Assembly (NCBI RefSeq): GCF_003600625.1
Contig: NZ_CP032489.1
Location: 2,542,001 to 2,606,000 of the forward strand
DNA: 64,000 nucleotides
Source of the DNA: Arachidicoccus soli
Lineage (GTDB): Bacteria; Bacteroidota; Bacteroidia; Chitinophagales; Chitinophagaceae
Reading direction: 5' to 3'
Shown one piece after another: positions 1 to 12,660 of the stretch; position 1 is the first letter of the stretch, and each line of letters begins with the position of its first letter. The position numbers were made by a program, and so were the translations under genes. The notes under the pieces were generated by a model that worked only from the letters and a program-made list of their open reading frames with translations, ran no database searches and had not been told where the DNA came from.

Positions 1-543
1 CCAATCTACCACCGCATCAACATTACTACTGAAACGATTATTCTGTCCCACACGTCCTTCAATATCTTCTGTTACTTTTCCAACGGAATAATTTTTCACA
101 GCTTCTGAAGTGCCTGCAAGTGCAGCTAAATGACCACCTGAAGAAAAACCAGTAATCCCAATAAAACTTGTATCTAATTGATATTTTGCAGCATTGGCAC
201 GCACAAACCTTATAGCCGCTTTTATATCATTTATTTGTGCAGGGAAAACTGAATCTTTCGATGAACGATGATTGGGGCTAACCACGGCAAAACCAGCAGC
301 CACTAACGGCTTGCCCAATGTTTGCATGGCTGTACCTTTTAAATTATCTCCGAACCAAGCGCTGCCATATATCACCAGGATCACAGGATAATTTGCTTCT
401 GCTTTTTCAGGTAGTTGAATATCTAAGTCATGATATACCATGGTATCGCCAGCATAGTTAAGATCTTTCCAACTTTTCTTATTTTGCTGAGCAAAGCAAT
501 TGGTACAAATAAATAAGAAAAGAAAAATAGAATAGTATTTCAT
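1..543 (-). CDS. Secreted alpha/beta-hydrolase esterase, partial (C-terminus beyond the left edge)
   Basis: The first 181 codons are visible, reading from an ATG at 543 leftwards off the window. The product starts with a signal peptide (MKYYSIFLFLFICTNCFA, then QQ), followed by a typical alpha/beta-hydrolase fold of the acetylesterase/BD-FAE kind. It has a strand YPVILVIYGSAWFG in the place of the oxyanion HGG region, the segment VVSPNHRSS, and the nucleophile elbow GFSSGGH with the serine near residue 136. The family removes acetyl or feruloyl groups from xylan. The catalytic Asp and His would lie outside the window. It is the last visible gene of the GH95-GH8-esterase operon, and its start lies 18 bases after the original stop of the preceding damaged esterase gene. 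The exact substrate cannot be told. Confidence 0.8.
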   Translation of the reverse strand, partial: MKYYSIFLFLFICTNCFAQQNKKSWKDLNYAGDTMVYHDLDIQLPEKAEANYPVILVIYGSAWFGDNLKGTAMQTLGKPLVAAGFAVVSPNHRSSKDSVFPAQINDIKAAIRFVRANAAKYQLDTSFIGITGFSSGGHLAALAGTSEAVKNYSVGKVTEDIEGRVGQNNRFSSNVDAVVDW

Positions 544-561
544 AAAAGCAATTAAAGTAAT

Positions 562-1713
562 TTATTTTTTAAAAAGTAAGGACACAAATTGATCCTGATT
601 CCTTCGTCATGTAAGCCATTCATGTGATGTCACCGATAATTGATAAAGCATATATTGAATACCTTTCTTATCCGATATATTCCTAAAAGCGCCAACAGAT
701 CCTGCAAATGGACTAAGTTCATTGGTGTCCAATCCCAGAAACAACAGGTGGAATTGCTTCTTGATGGTTGCACCATCACTCAGCATTCTTTCAAGGAAGT
801 TAGTGTTATTAATAAAATCTGTGTCGGGATGATTTGACCTACCGCTATAAACATCAAGCGATGAACACTTAAACAAATTATTTTTGATGAAGCGCATGGT
901 TGGACGAGGGCCAATAGAATGTCCGGCAATCACGCTGTGTTCACGATTGGCATACGTACGAAACTTGTCATCAATCATCGGGACAGTCTCGTTGATCACC
1001 ACTAGATTGATAATGGCTCGGGAACTGGATTTGTAATCCGCAATATTTCCATGGTGTTTATAGGCATAGCTATTATCCTTCAGGATATTCATCAAAATAG
1101 ATTTCCTTGCAGCAGAGAGGTTATCAAGAATCAGATTTGCATGCCTCAGGCGCGACCTACCGGTTTCATCTTCCAAACTTCCATGATACAAATACAAAAC
1201 AGGGTAAAGTATTTTGATATTTTTTTGATTACCATGTGTTATGTGAACAAAACAACTCTTCCTGGGATTTGTAAGTTTAGAAAAATAAATATTTTCCCTC
1301 ACAAGATTTTGTGACACCTCTTTTAATGCAAAAAGATCCTGATCCCTTGCAGGGATTTCAATACCAGTTCCCCAACGACAGCTACCATAGAAGAAAAGTT
1401 TTCCCGGGCCCTTAACCGTTACCCCATCTATATTTAGCTGGTAGGAATAAAAGGATTTATCCAATGGAAATGACGACTTTATCCACAGGCCATTATCATT
1501 TTTCACCTTATCACATTGCTCTCTACCCATTTTGAGCTGCAGTTTTTGCGCCTCCGGTACAGCAATGCCGGCACCCAACTGAACTTCTGCATTCTCCTGT
1601 GGGTATTGCTTCCCATGCCGGTTAGCAGCTGCGAGTTCAAAATTATCGGACCGCCCATATGAGACAATGTAACATAAGATAACCATAAAAAAGACAAGGA
1701 AGAATCTCGTCAT
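562..1713 (-). pseudogene. Decaying CE1-type feruloyl/acetyl esterase paralogue with premature stop
   Basis: The open frame (368 aa) ends with TGA at 607..609. It is a paralogue of the next gene upstream (1747..2859), with a signal peptide, an N-terminal Ig-like/CBM48-like domain and a CE1 hydrolase domain. Its end reads HEWLT, stop, then RRNQDQFVSLLFKK and TAA at 562..564, which aligns with [20 protein letters not shown] of the paralogue. A Trp codon TGG has therefore become TGA, cutting off 15 residues. Other damage is visible: the nucleophile elbow GLSMGG is GHSIGP here, about 20 residues are missing before it, and the region between elbow and histidine is unalignable. The Ser and His candidates survive, but the protein is probably inactive. 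Sequencing error could explain the stop alone, not the rest. Confidence 0.75.
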
Positions 1714-1746
1714 AAGGATCCTTTTTAGTTGGATAATAAACGGGTG

Positions 1747-2904
<1,158 letters not shown>

Positions 2905-2932
2905 TTATAATCTTGATTTTCTCAATTTTCTT

Positions 2933-4894
<1,962 letters not shown>

Positions 4895-4912
4895 TTATTG
4901 TTATTTAAAAAA

Positions 4913-6187
4913 TTAGTGGACTAGTGGTTTAATAATGTGGTATCTCCCACTCAAATGCATCAAACTGAATAAGTATAATAAGCCATCATAATAGGGATCG
5001 AAATAACCATCACTATATGGCTTCAATCTGGCATTCCAAAGGGCATGAACAAAATCAAAACTATCCTTATGTATCATTTCTGTCGTAGCAATTGTTGACA
5101 CTAAACCCAGTGAATGTCGAAGTTTTTTGAAACCACCAGCCTGTAAAATCTGTGCAGGTTCCGAGCCATCAATATTATATTGATCTTTAAAACTGTCCAT
5201 ACCCTTCGACTTAAAAAATATTTGAATTCGCTTCGCATAATTCAGCTGCCAGGATTTGTCTTTCCCAAACCAGTTATAATCCATTGCAATATTCATAGGC
5301 ACACGCCATGAATCATAACGAAATGCAGGCTTCATCCCCCTTCCCAATGGCTCTCCCTCAAAATCTGTTATATCTGTATTAAGAGCAGTTGCAGAGCTGC
5401 AAGCTCTATGCAGAAACGCGCGAGCCGTATCTGCACATTCCTTATAAAATTGTGCATGACCATCCTTTGCATACAGTGCCCATACTTCAAAAAACGCAGG
5501 CAGTTGGTAAGAGGGGTCTGTATAATCATAATTGCCCCCTTCGGGTGTAAAACAGATTTGCTTATGTTGTGTATTGAGAAGATTAAAGATGCCGCCATCT
5601 GACCCGTCTTTCTTCCACATATTATCTAAAATAAAACGCGCCTCTTTATAATAATTGATACCTGTATTATTTCCCCAACGGTTAGATGCGAATAACAAGT
5701 CTGTTATAAAATACAATTCGCCATCAGAAGCCGTACCAGGTGAATTTTGTTTCATCGTCGCAGGATTAATGCTCCATGCAAAATAACCTTTGCGAGGGCC
5801 AGATGGATGTTGTAAATATTTTTTAGTCCATCTCCATATTTTGTCAAAAACGTTTTTCTTATTTAATTGAACTGCTATCATCATACCATAAGAAAGACCT
5901 TCCGTCCTTGCATCATGGTTTTTTATATCAGATACATAAGCCATCGAATCACCTACTTCAAAATAAATTTTCTTGGGGCCTTCAAATAAGCTCTGATAAA
6001 CTTTATTCAGTTTTGCATCAATGGCTGCCTGGCTATAGCCTGCTTCACGGAAAAAATCCGGATACTTATTTGTGTAAAAAGCGCCACTTGTCTTTTGCGC
6101 ATGAAGGCTTCCAATGCATAATGCGCATAGACAAATTATTAACAGAAAGCTATTCTTATTCCATAATATTTTTTTTAATAAAAACAT
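4913..6187 (-). CDS. GH8 xylanase, possibly a reducing-end xylose-releasing exo-oligoxylanase
   Basis: 424 aa with an N-terminal hydrophobic signal (LLIICLCALCIGSLHAQ). The whole chain is one GH8 (alpha/alpha)6 barrel: the general-acid segment HDARTEGLSYGMM, the segment GTASDGELYF with the conserved Asp, the WSINPATM strand and late repeats such as FRYDSWRVPMNIAMDYNWF. The length fits the GH8 xylanase/Rex subgroup rather than the shorter cellulase-type members. Rex enzymes take xylose from the reducing end of xylo-oligosaccharides; endo-xylanase activity is the alternative. The gene starts 23 bases after GH95 and precedes the esterases, so it belongs to the operon with the operator at 8766..8779. 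Family assignment is firm; the exo or endo mode is inferred from context only. Confidence 0.88.
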   Translation of the reverse strand: MFLLKKILWNKNSFLLIICLCALCIGSLHAQKTSGAFYTNKYPDFFREAGYSQAAIDAKLNKVYQSLFEGPKKIYFEVGDSMAYVSDIKNHDARTEGLSYGMMIAVQLNKKNVFDKIWRWTKKYLQHPSGPRKGYFAWSINPATMKQNSPGTASDGELYFITDLLFASNRWGNNTGINYYKEARFILDNMWKKDGSDGGIFNLLNTQHKQICFTPEGGNYDYTDPSYQLPAFFEVWALYAKDGHAQFYKECADTARAFLHRACSSATALNTDITDFEGEPLGRGMKPAFRYDSWRVPMNIAMDYNWFGKDKSWQLNYAKRIQIFFKSKGMDSFKDQYNIDGSEPAQILQAGGFKKLRHSLGLVSTIATTEMIHKDSFDFVHALWNARLKPYSDGYFDPYYDGLLYLFSLMHLSGRYHIIKPLVH

Positions 6188-6210
6188 GGCTTGAATTTAA
6201 ATTTCTTGAT

Positions 6211-8685
6211 TCATTTTTTCAATTTCGCTATCAATGTATAAGTCTTCCCAATTTCTGTGGATATATCATAGATAAAAGTTCTCTTCAAAACCGGAAGTAT
6301 TATTTTCGCTTTTTCTGAAATGATCGGTTTAGCTATCTTTTCAGTTTGATAAAACAAATTATGATTCACCCCTTCAGCAGTAGTCAGCTTCCCCCCATCC
6401 ATCTTTTTCATTTCATTAGGAACCCTTAAACGGAGGTTACCACCAATAGTTGATTTGATAACTGCTTTCATAACCTGACCATCTTTCCAAACTATAGTTA
6501 AAACCTCAAAACCACCTCTTGCCCTCAACCCACTTATACTTCCTTTCGATTGCCAGACGGTTGGCAAGGCCGGCAATAAATCAATATCCCCGTCGTCACT
6601 TTGCATCAACATTTCAGTAATACCGGAGGTGCAACCAAAGTTGCCGTCTATTTGAAATGGTGGATGTGCATCAAAAAGATTATTATAAGTTCCGCCACCT
6701 TCCTTGTTTACCCCCACAGGAGAAAGTTGCTTTTTGATTAATTTATAAGCGTGATTACCATCAAGCATTCTGGCCCACCAATTTATTTTCCAAGCCATAC
6801 TCCATCCGGTTGAAACATCACCACGTTGAATTAATGTATTTTTTGCAGCGCTATAAAGCTTTGGCGTTCTGTAAGGGGAGATTTGATTGGACGGGAATAA
6901 TCCATATAACTGGGAAATATGCCGATGATGATCATTAGGATTATCTAAATCTTCCAGCCATTCTTGCAATTGCCCGTATTGACCTATATGCATGGGAGCT
7001 AAACGATTTCTCATTTGTTTTAAAGTATCTATAAATGCATTATCTATCTGAAGAATTTCAGCTGCCCTAATTGTCTTACTGAATAGATCAAATACTATCT
7101 GATTACTCATAGTAGTACCTGCATCTATAGATGCGCCCTGATGAGATTCTGGTGCATTCTCAGGTGACATATCCGGGCATAATACCAACCAATGGTTTTT
7201 AGGATCTTCGACCAAAAAATCAATATAAAAAGTAGCCGCACCTTTAAGAATAGGATATACAGAAGCTAAATAATTTTTATCACCATTATATAAATAATGC
7301 TCCCACAAACTTTGGCTCAGCCATCCTCCCCCATTACTCCAAATCCCCCAGAATGCCCCATCTACGGCACCCGTTGTTCGCCAGATATCAGTATTATGAT
7401 GCGCCATCCAGCCTCTTGCGCCATACATTTGTTTTGCCGTTTGTTTGCCCGTAACAGACAAATCCTTTATCATTTGCAAAAGAGGTTGTTGCATCTCTGA
7501 AAGATTGGTTTTCTCTGCCGGCCAGTAATTCATTTCAGTATTGATGTTGATCGTATACTTGCTATCCCATGGCGGGTATAGCTTATTGTTCCATAACCCT
7601 TGAAGTGTGGCAGGCTGACCGCCGGGTTGGGAACAAGAAATCAATAAATAACGGCCAAATTGATAATAGAGTGCTGCAAATTGTGGGTCGTTATCCATCG
7701 CAAATTCTCTCAACCGTTCGTCAGTAGGAAGCTTGGATGGAGCAGTGGAGCCTAAATCAATTTTTACTCTATTAAAATATTTCTGATAGGCAGCGGCATG
7801 AGCTTTTAAAATACGCGCAAAAGACTTTGGGAAGGCATTATTTAAGTATGCCTCTGCTCTTGTATTCTCATTACCGGTAATATCATGGTAATTATTAAAA
7901 TCCGTAGCGATAGAAACATAAATAGTTACGCTATTGGCATCTTTAACAGTCAAGGAACTATCGCTAGAACTTAAATTTCCCCCGGCTAACTTAAGTCTAA
8001 CAATTCCTTTATATCTTACAGCACCTTTCACACCTTCGTGGTCGATCGTTGTACCAGAAATCGTCAATTCATTATCTCCATTGGTTTTAATTAAAGCATT
8101 TGGTTCTGGCGTCGAAAAAAAAACTTTAAATGAAAGACTGGCGGGTTTACTAGCCGTTAAGTTTATTGCAATAATATTGTCAGGAAACGAAGCTAAAACC
8201 TGCCTTTTATATCTAATACCTCCAACAGTATAGGTAGTCTTTTCTACTGCTTTTTCAATATCTAATTCTCTGTAATAATTAGTAAAACCCCCAGTATTTG
8301 AAAAGCTAAGATGTAAGTCGCCTACGGGTTCAAACATCTGACCTTGAGACTCTTTACTAATAATTGTCTTGTTGGCCAGATCTTCGGCTTCTTTATATTT
8401 ACCCCCAAATATCAATGCTCTTATCTGAGGAAGCGCTTTTAAAGCACCTGGATTATCATTTCGGTTGGGGCTCCCACTCCAAACGGAACTTTCATTTAGC
8501 TGTATCGTTTCTTTAGCAACATCTCCGTAAACCATGGCGCCCAGCCTGCCATTTCCAATAGGCAAAGCATTCTCCCAAATATCTCCTGCGGGCTTATTAT
8601 ACCACAACTTTAAATGATTATTGCTTTGAGAAAAAGCCTGAATCAGTATAAAAAAAGACAGTATTTGAATGACGATGTATTTCAT
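6211..8685 (-). CDS. GH95 alpha-L-fucosidase / alpha-L-galactosidase
   Basis: 824 aa with signal peptide (MKYIVIQILSFFILIQAFSQ). The N-terminal beta-sandwich opens with LWYNKPAGDIWENALPIGNG and LNESSVWSGSPNRND, diagnostic of GH95. The central (alpha/alpha)6 barrel carries the NINTEMNYWP segment (amide residues of the active site), CPDMSPENAP (catalytic Glu region) and DAHPPFQIDGNFG (Asp). In xylan loci of Bacteroides, GH95 members act as alpha-L-galactosidases on complex glucuronoarabinoxylan side chains; in other settings they are alpha-1,2-fucosidases. It is the first gene of the operon GH95-GH8-CE1-CE1-CE1-esterase. The LacI-type operator lies 80 bases upstream of its ATG. Confidence 0.9.
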   Translation of the reverse strand: MKYIVIQILSFFILIQAFSQSNNHLKLWYNKPAGDIWENALPIGNGRLGAMVYGDVAKETIQLNESSVWSGSPNRNDNPGALKALPQIRALIFGGKYKEAEDLANKTIISKESQGQMFEPVGDLHLSFSNTGGFTNYYRELDIEKAVEKTTYTVGGIRYKRQVLASFPDNIIAINLTASKPASLSFKVFFSTPEPNALIKTNGDNELTISGTTIDHEGVKGAVRYKGIVRLKLAGGNLSSSDSSLTVKDANSVTIYVSIATDFNNYHDITGNENTRAEAYLNNAFPKSFARILKAHAAAYQKYFNRVKIDLGSTAPSKLPTDERLREFAMDNDPQFAALYYQFGRYLLISCSQPGGQPATLQGLWNNKLYPPWDSKYTININTEMNYWPAEKTNLSEMQQPLLQMIKDLSVTGKQTAKQMYGARGWMAHHNTDIWRTTGAVDGAFWGIWSNGGGWLSQSLWEHYLYNGDKNYLASVYPILKGAATFYIDFLVEDPKNHWLVLCPDMSPENAPESHQGASIDAGTTMSNQIVFDLFSKTIRAAEILQIDNAFIDTLKQMRNRLAPMHIGQYGQLQEWLEDLDNPNDHHRHISQLYGLFPSNQISPYRTPKLYSAAKNTLIQRGDVSTGWSMAWKINWWARMLDGNHAYKLIKKQLSPVGVNKEGGGTYNNLFDAHPPFQIDGNFGCTSGITEMLMQSDDGDIDLLPALPTVWQSKGSISGLRARGGFEVLTIVWKDGQVMKAVIKSTIGGNLRLRVPNEMKKMDGGKLTTAEGVNHNLFYQTEKIAKPIISEKAKIILPVLKRTFIYDISTEIGKTYTLIAKLKK

Positions 8686-9562
8686 TATTTAATTTATCAG
8701 CTTCACAAAATGTATTTAAGATACCTAATAATTCTTTTAAAATATTCTAATAAAATATTTTAAATTACAATCGATTGCACAAAAAAAAGAAAAAAATAAG
8801 CAAATTTTACCTAACCCGCATGAATACTATATTACGTATTGAAAATATAGTATTAAACCATTTTTCACGTCCCATCATTCAATATTTTAAAATACTACTT
8901 GAAATTCTAAGATTAAAACTAATTAATAATTATCAAATTGACAAATATTAAATCAATCCCAAAGAAATACTCGCTTACCTTCCTTACTTAGACTTGACAT
9001 TTCAGGTCCCAAAACAGTCCTTTAGGTTAAACAATCCGATTCCCTTTCTGAAATATCTTTTCAATTTCAAGAAGTATTGTTATTCAAAACGAACTCTACT
9101 ATCGTTCAGGTATATCTTTTCATCCTAAAATTCGATAAGCGATAATGTTTCGTAGATTGTATAAAAATAGGCCATTGCAAATGGCTTTAAATAATTAACC
9201 CATATCTCTTTTTAGGTGCTCATTTGCTCTTGAAAAGATCTCTAATAAATTAAAATGAGAACGATTCATATGCTCTTTTTATAAAAGGTTGCTAATGGTT
9301 TTGCTTTTACGGTTTCTATTGGAGGTAACGCATTGAATTGTTCCGAGAATCCAATGAGCATCCCCAACTAGGACTCCTGTTGCTTTCAGCTTTATTCCTA
9401 TCCCTAAACACCAAATGACTTATACAATAGTATCGTAAAGAATTACTGACTTTTGAGAAACGACTAAATAAAATATATTGAACCTTTCAAGGAATTATTC
9501 ATTATTTAACGGCTATCTTCATTATTGGATAAATAGATTCATTTAATACTGATTAACTCAGT
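8686..9562. other. 877-base intergenic region with one operator
   Basis: Very AT-rich and without a convincing gene. It holds the operator at 8766..8779 next to GH95. A small hairpin around 9171..9190 (GCCATT/AATGGC, followed on the minus strand by T-rich sequence) could end transcription of the upstream GH3 gene. On the minus strand around 9230..9365 a short open piece ending in ATFYKKSI is visible, but I recognise no family, so it is left uncalled. The rest shows no feature I can name. Confidence 0.5.
8766..8779. promoter_or_regulatory. LacI-type operator upstream of GH95 operon
   Basis: TACAATCGATTGCA, one base off the perfect palindrome TGCAATCGATTGCA found next to the LacI-family gene at 36035. 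It lies 80 bases upstream of the GH95 start. Flanking bases closely match those of the site at 30908..30921. Confidence 0.8.
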
Positions 9563-12364
9563 TTATTTTACAATAATCACCGATGAACCAGCAACACCAT
9601 TCACATTGACCGTAATCGTAACAGCACCTTTTCCAAGTAATTGTACGATACCCTTCGCATTAACTTTGGCAATGGCATTATTACTACTTTGATATTGCAT
9701 GTTTGCCTTTGCCAAATTCACAAAAGAGCCATCATTGTTCACTGCTTCTAAGATGTTATCTGCCTCAGCATGGGGTTCTTCTTTCTCCGTATTGATATCA
9801 CTTTTTATCCATTTGTTTTTCCCTTTTAAGTTAATTGTTTCTCCAATATGGTAGATGAGCTTTTCAGGTTGCACCGTTACATAATTAATCTTCGGGGTAA
9901 CTGTACCGTCTATATGTACATTTTGAGTGGCTGCAATATCACTGGAATTATAGCCAATTTGAAACTGATACTGTCCATTATAAACAATGCTTTTCAGGTC
10001 TTGTTCATTCCAATAGGAGAGATTATCGGCTTTGACCATAAGAGAGATATGTTGCGTCTGGCCCGGTTGAAGTACCTCCGTTTTTTGAAATCCTTCCAGT
10101 CTTTTAATGGGCAAATCTTTCCCCTTTATTTTTGGAGAGCTAACATAAAGCTGGGCTACTGTCGCCCCTGATACATTCCCTGTATTCTTGACATCAAAGC
10201 TGATGGTAACACTGTCATTTGCTGATATATTCTCAGATGAAATAGTCATATTAGAGAACTTAAATTGACTATAACTTAATCCAAAGCCGAAGGGATAACT
10301 GGGTTTACGTGTGAAATACATATATGTACGCCCTAATCCGTTTGTTTTTTGTGGTGTCAGCCAGTAGTTGGACATACTGGGCAGTTGAGTGGCATCTTTG
10401 TACCAGGTAAAGTTGAGATGTCCAGACGGGTTTTTCTTCCCTAACAATACATTCGCCAGGGCCGTACCCTGGCTTTCTCCATTATATCCGCTGAAAACAA
10501 TTGCTGGAAACAGATCCTGGACAAGGTTTATTTTTACAGGACCACAGGACTGGATGACCATTAGCATATTTGGGTTTCCAAGGGTTGTCGCCTGATAGAT
10601 TAGCGATTCGTAATTACCCGGCATGGCTAAATTTTGCCGGTCCTTTCCTTCGTGTGCGATGGATTCATCCGTCCCTACAAATACAATGACCAAATCTGCA
10701 CTTTTGATATCTGACTTTGTCTGCTTGCTAAAATAGGCTGCAGACTCGGCTTGTGTTGAACTATTTGTCTTGTCAAAGATTACCGAAGCACTAGGATTAG
10801 CTGCTTTTATTGCAGTGGTAATACCCTGAACGGCGCTAACTTTTAAGCTGGGGTTACCGGAATAACCACCTAAGGTTACCTTATCTGCCAGATCGCCCAG
10901 TATGACAATCTTTTTCAAGCTGGATGGAACAATGGGTAGCATTGGCTTATTTGTACCGGCAACGGTATCATTTTTTAAAAGTACCAAAGAATTTTCGGCT
11001 ACCTCTTCTGCTAATTTTTGGTGGGCTGGGCTCTGTATGACGGATTTAGTAATCTTAGTATAAGGCACATCCTCTGCGGGATCAAATTCACCGGTTCGCA
11101 TTCTTATTGTAAATACCCTTGTCAGTGCCCGGTCAATGACATCTTTACTGAGTATGCCTGCTTTGATGGCTTCTTCTATATTAGGGAAAGTATATTCTGC
11201 ACCTGTACAGTTAAGCGCAGTACCAGCTCTAACGGCATAAGCCTGGCCGCCTGCCGCACCTGAAACAGTCTGCCCTGTCTGCTTATTCACCCAGGTTGAC
11301 TTTTCAGCTTTTTGGTCAGTTTCCCAACCTGGAGCCGCCCATTTATGTCCTCTAGGGAATAAATTGTAAGTAGTACCAACAGCATCACAGTCAGAGGTAA
11401 TATAACCACTAAAGCCAAAAGTTCGCTGACCTAGTTCATTGACCATATAGGTGCTTGCTACGGCTGGCGTACCATTAATGGCATTATAAGAAGTCATCAA
11501 CCCTGCTACATGTGCTTTTTCTATAAGATACCGAAAAGTAGCCGTATAGTAATCCCGGATGGCTTCGTCATTTACATCGGAAGAAATTCCCTGACGATTA
11601 TTTTCGATATCGTTTAGTGCAAAATGTTTGGCAGTCGCCGCCACTTTCAAGTACTTATTGAAAGGCTGCCCGTCTATGGTTTGTCCCTGATAGCCATTGA
11701 CAAAGGCGGCTGCCATCTGTGAAGCCAGATAGGGATCTTCTCCATAAGCTTCATCGGTTCGTCCCCAGCGTGGGTCTCTGTCCATATTAATGGTGGGAGC
11801 CCAATAGGTCAGGTTGCCATAATCATCTCTGGATTCTCCAAGGTTATTCTGTGCTACACCAAATAATGATTTATCCAAAAAGCCTCTTGCTTCATCTGAT
11901 ATAGCTTCTGTTTCTTTATAGATAAGCCCCGGGTCCCAACTCATCGTGGAGGCAAAATTGGTCGGAAAACTCGTGGCTTGGGGAGAACCGTAGGCATCTT
12001 GTTTGGCAGTATTTCCATGGTGTAAGTTGCCAAACATCGCATTGATGCCATGCTGACCTTCACTCCAATAAATGTACTGATGTACCCCCAATCTGGGTAT
12101 GGCAGGTGAGTTATTGGTATGTAGCTGTAGTACTTCTTCTGCTAAAGTCATACGCGACACCAAATCGGCAGCCCGCTCTCTAAAAGAGTAATTCGTATTC
12201 AGATAAATGGGTTGAAGACTTTTATGTGACACGATAGTAGAAGATGGAGCTTCTTTTTGACCGTAAGTCTTCGCAATAAAGACTGTTAGTAAGAAAATGG
12301 ACATGGTGAGCAATTGAAAGATATGCCCATGGGCTACCAGATCACTCCTTTTATTTTGTTTCAT
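9563..12364 (-). CDS. GH3 beta-xylosidase/glucosidase with C-terminal Big_2 domain
   Basis: 933 aa. A hydrophobic export signal lies at about residues 16-35 (LTMSIFLLTVFIAKTYG). The GH3 N-terminal barrel has YWSEGQHGIN near the start and the nucleophile Asp in ITSDCDAVG. Then come the GH3 C-terminal sandwich (LVLLKND, GTDESIAHEGKDR), the YPFGFGLSY signature and an FnIII-like domain. Unusually, about 110 extra residues end in a bacterial Ig-like (Big_2) domain (AIAKVNAKGIVQLLGKGAVT), perhaps for surface display or carbohydrate contact. The family releases xylose (or glucose, arabinose) from the non-reducing end. The gene stands apart, 296 bases after the GH43 gene, and no LacI-type operator is seen upstream, so it may be read from the GH43 genes or its own promoter. 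Confidence 0.9.
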   Translation of the reverse strand: MKQNKRSDLVAHGHIFQLLTMSIFLLTVFIAKTYGQKEAPSSTIVSHKSLQPIYLNTNYSFRERAADLVSRMTLAEEVLQLHTNNSPAIPRLGVHQYIYWSEGQHGINAMFGNLHHGNTAKQDAYGSPQATSFPTNFASTMSWDPGLIYKETEAISDEARGFLDKSLFGVAQNNLGESRDDYGNLTYWAPTINMDRDPRWGRTDEAYGEDPYLASQMAAAFVNGYQGQTIDGQPFNKYLKVAATAKHFALNDIENNRQGISSDVNDEAIRDYYTATFRYLIEKAHVAGLMTSYNAINGTPAVASTYMVNELGQRTFGFSGYITSDCDAVGTTYNLFPRGHKWAAPGWETDQKAEKSTWVNKQTGQTVSGAAGGQAYAVRAGTALNCTGAEYTFPNIEEAIKAGILSKDVIDRALTRVFTIRMRTGEFDPAEDVPYTKITKSVIQSPAHQKLAEEVAENSLVLLKNDTVAGTNKPMLPIVPSSLKKIVILGDLADKVTLGGYSGNPSLKVSAVQGITTAIKAANPSASVIFDKTNSSTQAESAAYFSKQTKSDIKSADLVIVFVGTDESIAHEGKDRQNLAMPGNYESLIYQATTLGNPNMLMVIQSCGPVKINLVQDLFPAIVFSGYNGESQGTALANVLLGKKNPSGHLNFTWYKDATQLPSMSNYWLTPQKTNGLGRTYMYFTRKPSYPFGFGLSYSQFKFSNMTISSENISANDSVTISFDVKNTGNVSGATVAQLYVSSPKIKGKDLPIKRLEGFQKTEVLQPGQTQHISLMVKADNLSYWNEQDLKSIVYNGQYQFQIGYNSSDIAATQNVHIDGTVTPKINYVTVQPEKLIYHIGETINLKGKNKWIKSDINTEKEEPHAEADNILEAVNNDGSFVNLAKANMQYQSSNNAIAKVNAKGIVQLLGKGAVTITVNVNGVAGSSVIIVK

Positions 12365-12660
12365 TATTTAAACTTTTTTATATTAAATTTTAATTGGTCG
12401 GATGAATTCACCTGATTTAACATGGGGCAAGCAGTTTCCCTCTTATCATACTAATTATCGCTTTTCTTATAAAATAATTATTGATTATTTCTAAAGATAC
12501 GTCAGCGATACCAGACCTAAACTTCGAGGCAAAATCATTTATTCTTTGATTGAATATTATTCTCTATAAATGATAATAAATTATTCAGGATTATTTATCG
12601 CTTAAATAGAGCGGCGCCCCTTCACTCAAGCATAATAAATAGCAATATCCTCCGAGCTCT
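12365..12660. other. 296-base gap between GH43 and GH3 with possible promoter
   Basis: No gene or LacI-type operator is visible. On the minus strand a -7-like element TATCTTTA (12492..12499), with a TTTA 18 bases upstream, resembles the Bacteroidota promoter pattern TTTG / TAnnTTTG. It lies about 130 bases before the GH3 start. Weak evidence. Confidence 0.3.

Noticed and set aside
607-609. TGA read as Trp (recoding) in the damaged esterase
   Set aside because: Elsewhere in the window Trp is encoded normally and TGA is not seen inside other intact genes. Further damage in the same gene favours decay.
9230-9365. Short minus-strand open piece ending ATFYKKSI in the 877-base gap
   Set aside because: It has stops directly upstream in its frame, and I recognise no family. 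It could be a gene relic but cannot be supported.
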